Shown piece after piece: positions 13,960 to 26,673 of a stretch of DNA of 64,000 nt (position 1 is the stretch's first letter; the number at the start of each line of letters is the position of its first letter). The translations under genes were made by a program, and so were the position numbers. The notes beneath the pieces were generated by a model. That model had not been told where the DNA came from and ran no database searches. It saw only the letters and a program-made list of their open reading frames with translations. Source of the DNA: Erinaceus europaeus (lineage: Eukaryota; Chordata; Mammalia; Eulipotyphla; Erinaceidae); NCBI RefSeq assembly GCF_950295315.1, contig NC_080171.1, forward strand, positions 91,559,516-91,623,515, in the 5' to 3' direction.

Positions 13960-16900
13960 CTTTTTTCTTTTTGCCTCCAGGGTTGTTGCTGGGGCTTCGT
14001 GCCTGCACTACGAATCCACTGCTCCTGGAGGCCTTTTATTCCATATTTTTATTGCCCTTTTTGTTATTGTTGTTATTGCTGTTGTTGTTGGATAGGACAA
14101 AGAGTAACTGAGAGGGTAGGGGAAGATAGAGAGGGGTAGAGAAAGACACCTGCAGACCTGCTTCACTGCTTGTGAAGCAACCTCCCCTGCAGGTGGGGTG
14201 CTGGGGACTCGAACTGGGATCCTTGGGCTTCATGCCATGTATGCTCAACCTGCTGTGCTACCACCTGACCCCTATGACTCTGAATTTCTTTTGCACTACT
14301 CACTAGTGTGATATTCCAGTCCATTAACAGTCAGCACATATTCATATTCTAAATAAAATGTCCTCATGAAAATTCTGAAAATAGAGAAATCTTTTATTAA
14401 GTCATTTAGGTAATATTTAAATTCACAATGAATTTGCTTCCCATTCTAGAAAGATCATACCCAATTTTTAATTTTAAAATGTTTATGTATTATGCTTATG
14501 TAGGTGCCAAGAATAGAGTAGGCACTGTGCATAAGCACTGTAACTATAGATACACATATCATTTCCCGTACTGTATTCAGTTTCCTCCTTTACACCTATC
14601 ACTTTCATTTTGATGTCTGCCTCCTGTTCTAATGCATGTATATATGTTCAGTAGTAATTTGCCTCTACTTTACTTGCTTACACAACTTTAGGTCAGCTAC
14701 CTCAGCTAAGAACTTAACAAGTTTTAAGTGGCAAAAGTTAGTAATGTGCACTTCCCTCCCACATGTCCCCAACCTAACAGAGGCGACATCATGAAAATAG
14801 CCTCCTTCGCAATCTCACAAGTAACATGTAGAATTTGTTATTTCTCAAGACTGGGGGCATTTAAAATAAAGTCCACTGGAAAAAAAAATTTTAAGGGGGG
14901 GGGGGGTCGGGCAGTAGCTCAGCAGGTTAAGCACATGTGGTACAAAGCCAAGGACCTGCGTAAGGATCCCCACTCTCCACCTGCAGGGGAGTCGATTCAC
15001 AGGTGGTGAAGCAGGTCTGCAGGTGTCTATCTTTCTCTCCCCCTCTCTGTCTTCCCCTCCTCTCTCCATTTCTCTCTGTCCTATCCAACAACAACAACAT
15101 CAATAACAACAACAGTAACAACTACAACAACAATAAAAAAAAAAACAAGGGCAACAAAAGGGAAAATAAGTAAGTATAAAAAAATTAGAATAAAGTCCAC
15201 TGAATGTGACCCTGAATTTCTAGGTAAATTTGTGTGCATTTGGAGGTGTATTTAGAAAAATTAAAAAAAAATTAAAAAGTCACAAACCTTGGGAGAATTA
15301 CTACAGTTACCAATAGAAGGAATGGGGACAGAGAACTCTGGTGGTGGAAAGTGTGGAATTTACCCTTGTCTCATAATTTCGAAAATCAATATTAAATCAC
15401 TAATAAAGTCACAAAACCAAAAAGTATAAGCTTTATCTTCTAAATTTAGTGATAAAAATTATTTACTGAGCACCAGTTTTAAGGTACTCTTAAAACATCT
15501 CAAACCCTAATAACTGGCTAGATGGTAAGTATTACATTACTCATGTGTTTACAGGACAGAACTAAAGTTCACAGAAATTGAGGGATAATTTTTATCATTG
15601 TCACAGCTTCACTGTTCTGGGATGACTTTCTCAGATAGAAAGGGACAAAGTGAGAAGAGATATCATAGCACTAACCCTTCCTCCCAGTACAGTGGTGGCT
15701 GGATTTGAACCTAGGTTGCTTGCATGACTAAGAACCCTCCTCGGTGAGCTATCTTGCTTGCCAACCCTAGGCTAAGAGATTTTTTTCTTTTCAAAGCTTC
15801 ACAAGTGACGTTCCAGTGCTCAATTTCAAACACACGTCTGACCCCAAATTCTGTGTTCTTTCCATTCAAATGCAGTATTGTTGGGACCACTCTGTGACAT
15901 GGACTTTCACTAGACAGTAATTCCAATCCACCAAGCTAATTTTATAGTTTCTCAAGGACTCAGGATTGATGGGAGATTCAGTCTGAGACTGAAGCCTGCC
16001 TGCTAAATGAACAGGGTAGCACCAAAGATCTTGGACCTCACATGAAGAACAGGCAGAGAAGGCTCAAAGTGAAAGGACCATGGGGGGGGGGGGGGGGAGT
16101 GTGCTGAGGTGGCCTTGAGAAGCTGCCATGGCAACACAAAGAGAGCCAGCAGGCTCATGTGCTCGGCACCAGCGGACTTATAATAAATGTTTAGGGCAGG
16201 CATGGAGACAGCATGCCTTGCCTATGCAAAACAATCAGAACCGAGAATTGATAATCTAGGGTGGTTTCCCCAGACCTAACTTCAATATGACAGACCTGTG
16301 AAGACAGACAGATCTAGCCTTGAATCCTGAGTCCATTGTTAACTAGCTGTAAGGCCACTGAGAAATAACAAATCTTCCAGTAAATGGTATGCTGATGATT
16401 CAGACTACCAGGGTCCTGGGGGTGTTACCTGAGAAAATAGAAGACAGGGACCCAACACAAAAGCAGGTGGACAGGAAACGACACTGGGTCGATTTCCCCT
16501 TCTCCCTCCCCACCGTAGCCTCCAGGCAGACCTCTCCTTCCAGGCTTCCTCATGGGGCCACAGCATTACCAGCCAGCCAAGAACAAGGTGTAATTCTTCC
16601 CACTCCTTCTCACACACATCTTGTCATCTAATGGTTAGCCCACGCCTGAAGGTACAGCACACCCTCCACACAAAGCACAAAGGAGATGAAAAGTAAGGAT
16701 TTGGTGCTTTTACATGATGTTTCTTACAGTGCCCAACCAATGCTACCACTCCAAGAGTTCTCAAAGGAGAGGAACATAAAAAAAAAGTGATCACAGACCA
16801 CGAGTCAAAGTATGAATCTGTAAGAATTTCATACCCAAAGTAGTTTTCTGATAAAGCCAGGGCTGGGTTGTTGGGTTTTGTTGTTGCTGTTTGTTGTGTG

Positions 16901-19900
16901 TATGTGTGTTGTTTTTGTTGTTTGTTTTATTTTGTTCTGTGGAACAGGATGGTATATGCAGTTTATGGGAGCCATCAATCAGTAAGTTCTACTCAAGCAG
17001 AGACAGAGTGGAAAAATAGACTTATGGGGAAGTTGGCAGGGCCAGGGTTGAGCGCACACATTACAGTGCACAAGGATTCAGATTCAAGCCCTTGGTCCCC
17101 TCCTGCAGGGGGAAAGCTTCACAGTGGTGAAGCAGGGCTGCAGGTGTCTCTCTCTGCCTCTCTTCCCTCCCTCAATTTCTCTCTGTCTCTACCCAATAAT
17201 AAATAAATAAATAAAATATTTGGGACCAGGCAGTGGTGCACCTGGTTAAGTGCACACACTACAATGCGAAAGGACTCTGGTTCCCCACCCCTGCAGAAGG
17301 AAAGCTTCACAAGTGATGAAGCAGAGCTGCAGGTGTCTCTCCACCTTTCCCCCTTTTTATCTCTCCATCTTTTTCCCTTTCTAGCTTTCCCTTCCCTCTT
17401 AATTTCTCACTCTTTATCCAATAGTTAATTACTTTATAAAGGAAGTTGGCTAAAGCACCAAGAGCCAGGACTGGCTAGGTCTGCAGCAAAAAGGATCTGA
17501 AACTTGAGTTTTTGCTTTAAGGTATAATAACCCACCACCAGGCCATTAGCAAAGATGATCCAGTGCATATCCTAGATTCTGATTAGTCACTTCTCCTTCC
17601 TAAAGGAGCTATTAGGACAGACAGGGAGCTGAAGTAGTTGGGAAGAAGAATAAGGTGTTCCTTCTTACATACTCAGTCCCTTCCTCTGCCTCAATACCTT
17701 TGTCATTGTCTTCTTCAGAATTTAATGCTCTGGTCAAATGCAACAGCTTCCTTCCTGGTCCTGGTCTATCACTAGGTTCACCTAACAAAGCACTTGCACA
17801 CCCCTAATCATTAGAACTCTGCCTAGACTCCTTCAGTAATTGCAAGATAACTGTTAACTGAACAAGTAGCCATTTCAAAGCTCCTGACAGCAGGCTCCAG
17901 CTTGCCTCCCCTCTTACCTTTTAGATTTAACTCATTCAAATAATATGTCACCGTATACTCTCCAGACACCCCACTTGTATAGAAATAGACCCCCCCATCT
18001 GGGAAACAAAGAACTAATACACACCCTACCATAACTATATCCGGGCACAGCATGCTTATCTTACAAGGTCGAATCCAAGTATCCCCTCACCCACAAAGCC
18101 ATCCTTGTTACCGTAGCCCTCAGCAACCGTCCTCCCAAAATACTACCTGCCTCTTGTTTCTACAAAGCTCTTTAGCCTTTAGGAGAGTACTAAGCACATC
18201 ACATCCCTCACACCTCACTCCAGTCTTGAAACAATCCTGTCGAGCAAATGCTCTGATTGAACCTATTTTGCCAATCAGAAAACTAAAGTTCAAAGAGTCA
18301 AGCAACATTCCCAAGGTAACAAGGGGACGAAATCAAGATTTAAAGCCGGAGTTGTATCTATTCTTTCTCATGTTAGTGGCTTTTTAAACTGAGCTCAAGA
18401 ACCCCTAGAATTAGCAATGCCCCTGGCTACCAGTCCCATGTAGCTACATGTACTTGGCCCTTTGTCCAGAAACTGACTCAGCTGGCTGGGGAGCATAGAA
18501 ATCCGTGTTCAATTTTAATGCAAACATCTCCATCTTCAGGAATCTGCAGAGTCCCCTTGGGTGCATCTGCTTCATTTTCCTCCCGATAGTGAGACAAAGA
18601 GAGAAATGTCGAAAATGTACGCCACGCCTGGCTTTAGTGTGAGTGCTACCATAGTAAGAGTTGTGTGACATCACTCCAAAGGGCAGTTTGCCTTTAAGAT
18701 TCACAGATACACTTGGACTGCTACGCTGAGGTTTTGCATATCAGAGCTGTCTCAGAACAGACTGGCTGTTTTGTTTTGTTTTGTTTTAAGTGGACTACAT
18801 AAAAAATAAAATATCCCTATAATCTTACATCACATTAGTAATGAATCAATTGGGCCCTCACACCCCCTTCTCCAGTCAGCTTGTTTACTTTATCTCTGCC
18901 CAGGTGGAGAATGAGAAGGCTCTCATCCATCAAATCTCCACCTTATCAAGCTTCACTGCAAGAAAATTTGTCAGAGTGCTCAGTGGCTACCTTTAAATAA
19001 ACAAAGGAAACTTCTCCAACATCTTAATAAGATAGAGCAATTCAATAATGTAAGGAGAATTTCCCAGAATTAGTACAAGACAGCAGTGATGTCCTAGCCG
19101 TGATCTGTGTATTCTCAAAGTTTGTGGAGGCCAGGGGAGAAGTGGGACACAGTGAGGACAGAGGATAGTGTCCGGCCACCTACCTCCCCTTTATTCTCAG
19201 TAGCTGGACTTTATTTTCACTCCTGAAAAGTTAATTTGAATAAAGAACACATAGCCTTTAAAAATAAACTAATGGGGGGCCAGTGGAACAACCAGCTGAG
19301 TACATATGCTTCCATGTGCAAGGACCTGGGTTTGAGCCCCTGCTCCCCACCTACGGGGGGATGTCTCATGAGTGCTGAAGCAGGTCTGCAGGTGTCTCTC
19401 TTCCTCTCCCCCTCTCTACTTTCCCTTCCCCTTTCAATTGCTCTCTGTCCTATTAAATAAAATAGAAATAAATAAGTGGGAAAAGAACTGCAACTAGGAG
19501 CAGTGGATTTGTAGTGCCGGCACCAAGCCCCAAGAATCCTAGTAACAATTAAAAAAAGAAAGAAAAAAAAAAAAGGAGGGAGATGGGGTATGTGGTGGTA
19601 CACTTACTTTAGCACACATGTTACAATGCACAAGGACCCAGGCTCGAGCCCCCGGTCCCCACCTGCAGGGGGAAAGCTTTGTGAGTGGTGAAGCAGTGCT
19701 GCAGGGGTCTCTCTGTCTCTGACTTTCTTCCTCTCTATCTCCCCCCGACTGCTCAATTTCTGGCTGTCTCTACCCAATAAATAAATAAAGATAATAAAAA
19801 AGTAATTAATTAACTTAAATAAATAACTAGGGAGGTAGTCCAGAAACAATAGTATATTCCTTCCCTGAGAGGAGTCTTGGATTCCATCCACCACACCACA

Positions 19901-19928
19901 TATGACAGAGCAGTGTTCTGGGTCTTGG

Positions 19929-19969
<41 letters not shown>

Positions 19970-19991
19970 GCCCCCCCCCGTCTCTCTCTCT

Positions 19992-20036
<45 letters not shown>

Positions 20037-23000
20037 AAGAATAAGCAAAATGCAGGACTGAAGAAAATCTAAATAAAAGGAAACAACTTGCCATAGAGAG
20101 CTACCCAGTATGTGTGACATTTGCATAGTATCAAGTATGAAGAACAAAAGAAGTTCTGAACAAGAACTCATGTTGTTTTCACCAGTAAGGCAAGGAGAAA
20201 CGGGCACAGGAGTTGGAGCACAAATATGCAAGGGCCAAGGCCCAATTGGGTCACTTAATGGTTGTTAGGCACTAGGTAAGTAAGGCTCCGTGTCTCTCTA
20301 AAACCCCATCAGAAGGAAGTACTAGGACATACCCACTCATGCTCCCCCTGGTGTGACGTGCCCTCCTTATGCTCCCACTCTCACACTTGCACAGGAAAAC
20401 CTTTGCACAGGTCCCCCTTCCCCCTCCCATCTCCTAGGTATCTCCTTATCCTTCACTGGTCAGCTCACACCCACTTTCTGTATGAAGCCTTCTCTATGAA
20501 ATTCTTAGCATGGCATTCTCTGCCTCCCAAGTCATTGGGTCCACCCCTCTCTATCAGCACTTATCATATTATATTTTAATTAGCTCTTCATGTTTCTATT
20601 GCATTTCTCTATAATATTCATTCAAAGACTCTGTTTTATTTGAGTCAGTCCTGTTCCCTGTACCCAGGACAGAGGGTGGCACAAAAACTATAAAGAGTGA
20701 GAGATAAGGGAAAACCTTATCTATATGTGCCCTAGAGAGACTCTAACAGCTCCATATGAAAAAATGGGCACAGGGGAGATATCTCAACTTGTTAAAGCAC
20801 AGAACTTCCATGCCTGAGGTCTCAAAGGCCACAGGTTTGATCTTTAGCACCATCTTATACTAGAGATGAGCAGTGTTCTGGTGTCTCTCCCCCTACCACT
20901 TCTCCCACCCTATTCACTCATAAAAACTAAATACATCCCTAAAAAAAAAAAAATGGGAATAGCCTTGTACTCTAGTACCACAGAGGTACTTTTTTAATAT
21001 TTATTTTTATTTATTTATTTAATATTTATAATTTTAATTTAATATTTATTTATTTAGTCCCTTTTTTAATATCTATTTATTTATTTATTCCCTTCTGTTG
21101 CCCTTGTATTATTGTTGTAGTTATTATTGTTGTAGTTATTGATGATGTTGTTGTTGGATAGGACAGAGAGAAATGGAGATGGGGAAGATAGAGAGGGGGA
21201 GAGAAAGACACCTACAGACCTGCTTCACTGCCTGTGAAATGACTCCCCTGCAGGTGGGGAGCCGAGGGTTCGAACTAGGATCTTTCCACCTGTCCTTGCG
21301 CTTTGCGCAATGTGCGCTTAACCCACTGCTCTACCGCCCGACTCCCAGTTTCTGTCATTCTAAAAGGGCCCTGACTCCCTTCCTAGAGGATCAATAAGCA
21401 GGAAAGGAATATGCAAACACTTTCTTCAGAGAGGTGAGTGTTGATCACGTGTTGTATGCTTTACACTGGGTTGTTCTAGCTCTTCCCCTGCCAAGAAAAT
21501 TGGATCAGTCCTGCTAGTTTTCGCAGGCCCGCTTGGCCCCGCCCCAAGGAACCCCAAGAGGGTTCCAGAGTTCCAGAGTTCCAGAGTTCCAGAGTTCCAG
21601 AGTTGGAGAGTGCTTGGCGCCGTCGCGGGGCAAAGAGGCAGCAGAGTTCTGTTTGGTGATTAGTTTGGGTTAGTTTATGAATCGTTGTTCCTGAATAAAG
21701 AAATACAGCTTCCCTGCCCAGCCGTATGTCTCTGGTCGTCTCTGTTACCCGCCCGTGAAGCTAGCCCAGCCAGCTAGAGCCTCCGAATTTTAACAACAAT
21801 CACAGAAGAAATTTACAGCCTTGTTGACTTGACTGGAAAAGGGCAGGCCACATTTATTAGTCAATAACGTCTGTTAGATTCTCAAAAGCAGTGGTTTGTC
21901 AGTCAAAGCCCTGAGCCAGCAACTGCTACACCATTAAAGGCAGGAAAACAGGAAGGAAGAGAAGGAATCTAACATAAGATGCATCTGCCTCTATGTGCCA
22001 GGAACCACAAGTAGGCTTTTATTCATGCATTAAATTTTATCAGTCATGTATTTAACATTAAAAGAGATACAACACAATCAAACCCATTCTGGGTAGAAGG
22101 GGGAAAAAAACACATTAGTTTAGAAAAGCTAAGTACCTGCTGAAGCTAACAGCCCGATCTCAGCCGAACACTGCTCTCCACTATGCCAAAGACACCGAAA
22201 TTGTTAAGTTTCTAGCTCCAAAGGTGGCAGCAGCATCAAAACCACTACTTCTATCAATCATTTGTGCAGTGCTAGGTGTTATAACAAGTGCTATACTTTC
22301 TCTCACAGAATCCTTTCATTCAACTTTTTTCTTTTTTTTTAATTTTTTTATATTTATTTATTTTCCCTTTTGTTGCTCTTGTTGTAGTTATTATTGTTGT
22401 TGTTATTGATGTTGTATTTGTTTGATAGGACAGAGAGAAATGGAGAGAGGAGAGGAAGACACAGACAGGGAGAGAAAGGCAGACACCTGCAGACCTGCTT
22501 TACCACCTGTGAAGTCACTCCCCTGCAGATGGGGAGCCGGGGGATCAAACCGGGATCCTTACACCGTTCCTTGCGCTTCGCGCCATGTGCGCTTAACCCA
22601 CTGCGCTACCGCCCAACCCCCTGAACTTGTTTTTCTGGTAAGAAACAGGCAGCACACTCAAGAAGGACAAAGTTGCTGGTGCACAGTTCAACAATAAGCC
22701 AGTGCCGGAGTCAGGATGCAACTTTTTAGAAACTAGAATTTGCAAAAACAGATTTTCCTCTGGCATAATTCACTTAAATTACATATAATTTTACCAAGAC
22801 ACCAATTCAAAATCTCTGTACCTGATTAAAACAAAAACAAGAAAGAAAAAAAAGAAAAAGGCAAGGCGAAGGAGGTGAGAGAAATGAATTCTAGGGGTCA
22901 AAAAAGTACAAACTTCAGTTATAAAATGAGTTAGAGGCATGAAAATGTGGTAGTGGTGGTATATAGTAGAGCATAGTGGCCATAGGGAACAAAATGTACT

Positions 23001-26000
23001 GCATATTTGAGGGTTGTTGTGGATAGATTTTTAAAATCCTCATCACAAGAAATCACAAGAAGAAAACATAACTATTTATGGGGAGGGGTATTAACTACAC
23101 TTATTGTGGAGACCACTCTTACAGTATCTACAAATACTGAATAATTGACTTATACATCTGAACCTTAGCTAGAGTGTGACATGGTGAGTCAAGGAGGTGA
23201 CTCAGTGGTAGGGTACATGTCTTGCATACATGAGGTCCTGGTTTTGATCCCCAGAACCACATTAAATGGCAAAACAGCGACACTCTTCTCTACTCTCTCT
23301 CTCTCTCTCTCTCTCATGATAGGTATAACTGACATATCACATTCTTAATTATATTTTTATATATATTATATATAATATTTATATATTTTCTTAATTCTAT
23401 TATATAATTAAGAATGTGATATGTCAGTTATACCTAATTATGGAAAAAAAACCAAAGGAACTGGGGAGACAACATAATAGTTATGCAAAAAACTTTCATG
23501 CCTGAAACTCTACAGTCCCCAGATTCAATCCTCAGCACTACCACAAGCCAGAGGTGAACAGTAGTCTGGTCTCTCTCTGTATATCTTTCATTAAAATAAA
23601 TAAAATATTTTAAGAATAAGAGAAAGGAAAGACAAGGGAATTTTGAAACCTGGTTTAAAAAAATTTTTTTACTCTACCTCAGGTCTATGATCTTAGCTTT
23701 CACCAACCAGCCTATAGAACACTGCCTCCAAATGCCATGTTTTGATTGGGGTTCACTCAGATATATCCTGAATGCTGTCACAATCTCATTTGGGGTTATC
23801 CATCAGCAAACACACATGAGAATCAGAGAGGTCCAGACTGGACTACCCTGATCTTAAACCTGTTCCTGTCAAAGCATGCAGGGTTAGCCAGCTTGGTGAC
23901 AGGTACAACTTTAATTAGATTTTTGGACTTTAGCCAGCAAATGCATCCCCAAAGAGCCAAGTGCCCAGGTACTGAAGCACACACTTGTCAGAGTAGCGGT
24001 TGACAGGTCTCATAACAGATGAGAACATTATGAGACAGTCTGGGGAATAGAGCTCAAGCAATGTCTAATATATGTTGCTTATTATAAAGAAGAAACAGAC
24101 TATGTATGACCTGCTCCTCTCTCTACCCACCTTGAAGTGCATACAGAATGTCAGAGCCAAAGACAGTAAATCTAAAATATTTACCTCTTTCTGTCACCTT
24201 TCAAGAAGCACACGCACATGCTAACAGATAGTCTAAATCAAAACTGGTGAGAATTCAAGTGGTATTCCTGCTATGGATCACACATTTTAAGCATCACAGT
24301 TAAGATGGCAACTTGGGGCGCACCTGGTTGAGTATACGTTACAGTGCTCAAGGATCCGGGTTTGAGCCCCCAGTCTGCACCTGCAGGGGGAAAGCTTTGC
24401 AAGTGGTAAAGCAGGGCTGCAGGTGTCTCTCTTTCTCTCTCCCTATCTCCCTTACCCTCTCGATTTCTGGCTGTCTCTATCCAATAAATAAAGATAATTT
24501 AAAAAATTAAATTAAAAAAAAAAGATGCTAATTTGGGAATAGTGAGAGGGATTTTGTTTGCAAAGGCCACCAGAATTTCTTTGAATGGATTTGGGTCCCT
24601 CTGGTGGTAAGGAGGTATAACAGAATAAAAGGCTCTGTGAGGCCATCATTGTTTGACTTGTTATAAATCTACCTCACAAAATAAAATTCAAAGTGTGTAT
24701 TCAGCAAAGCCTAGCAGTAGGGGCTGTACTACAGCAAGTACTCAATAAGCAACCCTTGAATAAATAAATGAACAAACTACAAATGTTAGCACAAGCTGAG
24801 TTTACTGGCACCATGTCACTGCAATCACAGGCAATTAAAACAAACAAACAAGATAAGCTAACACACATGGCCAAACTTCTCAGTGTCCATGCATGATCAG
24901 ACACAGTGAATTTATAAGCCCTTGATCCCAACAGTATTTCCAGACAGGGACTGTCTCCTTCTTAAATGCTTAAGATCAGGCATAATGAGACTGCAATAAA
25001 TGGTTTTGGCATGAGCAAAGGATGATTTGATCACATCCAAAAGAAAACTGGTTGCCATGCCATCAGAAAGAATTCAGGGAATGCCACAAAAACCAATGCT
25101 ACTTGTTAGGGGATTGGTGCAAAGGCTTGGAGTCAGGGCTCATCTGTAAACAGAGCTGCAGTATTTTCCCACTGATTTTGTAGATCTTGTCCAAGAAAAG
25201 AGAATAATAGCAAACAGCTACACACAATTCCAGAGACTGAAAAACCTTAATACTTTACAAGCTTACCAACTTGGATGACATTGATCTGGCCCTGTGCAAA
25301 ATTGCTTTTTATTGAATGGGGTATTGTGGAAAACTGTATACTACTCAGAGAACTCTCTATAAAAATCCACCAGAGGCAGTACTTCCCTCAGGCCTCAGCA
25401 CTGGCAGAAGCTGTCCTTTTACCTTAACATGTTCATCTTACAGACACTGGAGACCTTGTAACTGAATTTCCCTTTTTACTTTCACTGCCAGGACCTACCA
25501 CCTGAATCTTAAGTCCATCTCTTTAGTTCTATAATGGGTAACAACAGCACGCATTTTTTATTTATTCTGTTCCATTTTACTAGTCATTCTTATTTTTTCC
25601 TTGATCCTAACCCCTTTAGCTTTATCTTATATTTCATTTAATTTTGTGCCATAAATCTGAAAACGTTTCTGAAATACAGAGTGGAATGAATTGCAAGTTT
25701 CAAACCTTCAAATATCAGAAAACTTCAAGCTGGCTGTTCCTGAGAACATACTATTCTGGTCTGTTGAAAAGCTGAAAATGTAAAATGTATCAATCTCCCT
25801 TTCTGCCAAAAAGCTTCTGTATTTTTAACATAATTATTTAATTATTGATGGCTTGGCATACTTATCATAGATACAGAGCCACCACAGTATGTCAAGTAAA
25901 GACCTAAAATCAAGAGTTCATAGATCTAGATCCATGGCACATAGATCATTTTAAGTGACCATAGTCAAATTATTAAACTTCTGAGGCTCTGATTAACCTG

Positions 26001-26588
26001 TAAAACGGGAATAACATTTCCTATGCCAAATGACAGGGTTATGAGCATCAGTAGGGAAAAAAAATGCCCATTTCTAACTACAAAGTATGATATACACTTA
26101 AAAATCATATCTACTTTAGGGGCCAGGTGGTGGAATACCTGGTTAAGCACACGCATTACAGTGCACAAAGACACAGATTTAAGTCCCTGATCCCCACCTG
26201 CAGGGGGAAAGCTTCACAAACGCTGGAGCAGGGCTGCAGGTGGCTATCTCTCTCCCTCACTATCCCCCAATTTCTCTCTGTCCCTACCCAATAAGTAAAT
26301 AAATTTTTTAAAAATTATATGTTTTATTTCTATCATTCTAATAACACTTTTCATAACCAAAGAGGCACTGAAGTTTGATCTTTATGCAAACTGAGAACAA
26401 AAACTGTCTTTGATTAGCGATTTAATATTGATTTATAAAATTATGGCGTAACAGGGGTATAATTCCAAACTATTCCTACCACCAAAGTTCTGTGTCCCCA
26501 TTTCCTCCATCTGTTGGAAACTGTAGTAGTTCTCCCAAGGTCACAGATATGGGCTGACTATTACTTCTATAACTAACTAACTAACTAT

Positions 26589-26673
<85 letters not shown>

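Noticed and set aside
21555..21610. CRISPR-like direct repeats (GAGTTCCA)
   Set aside because: Units are contiguous with no spacers, inside an LTR, in a mammalian genome.
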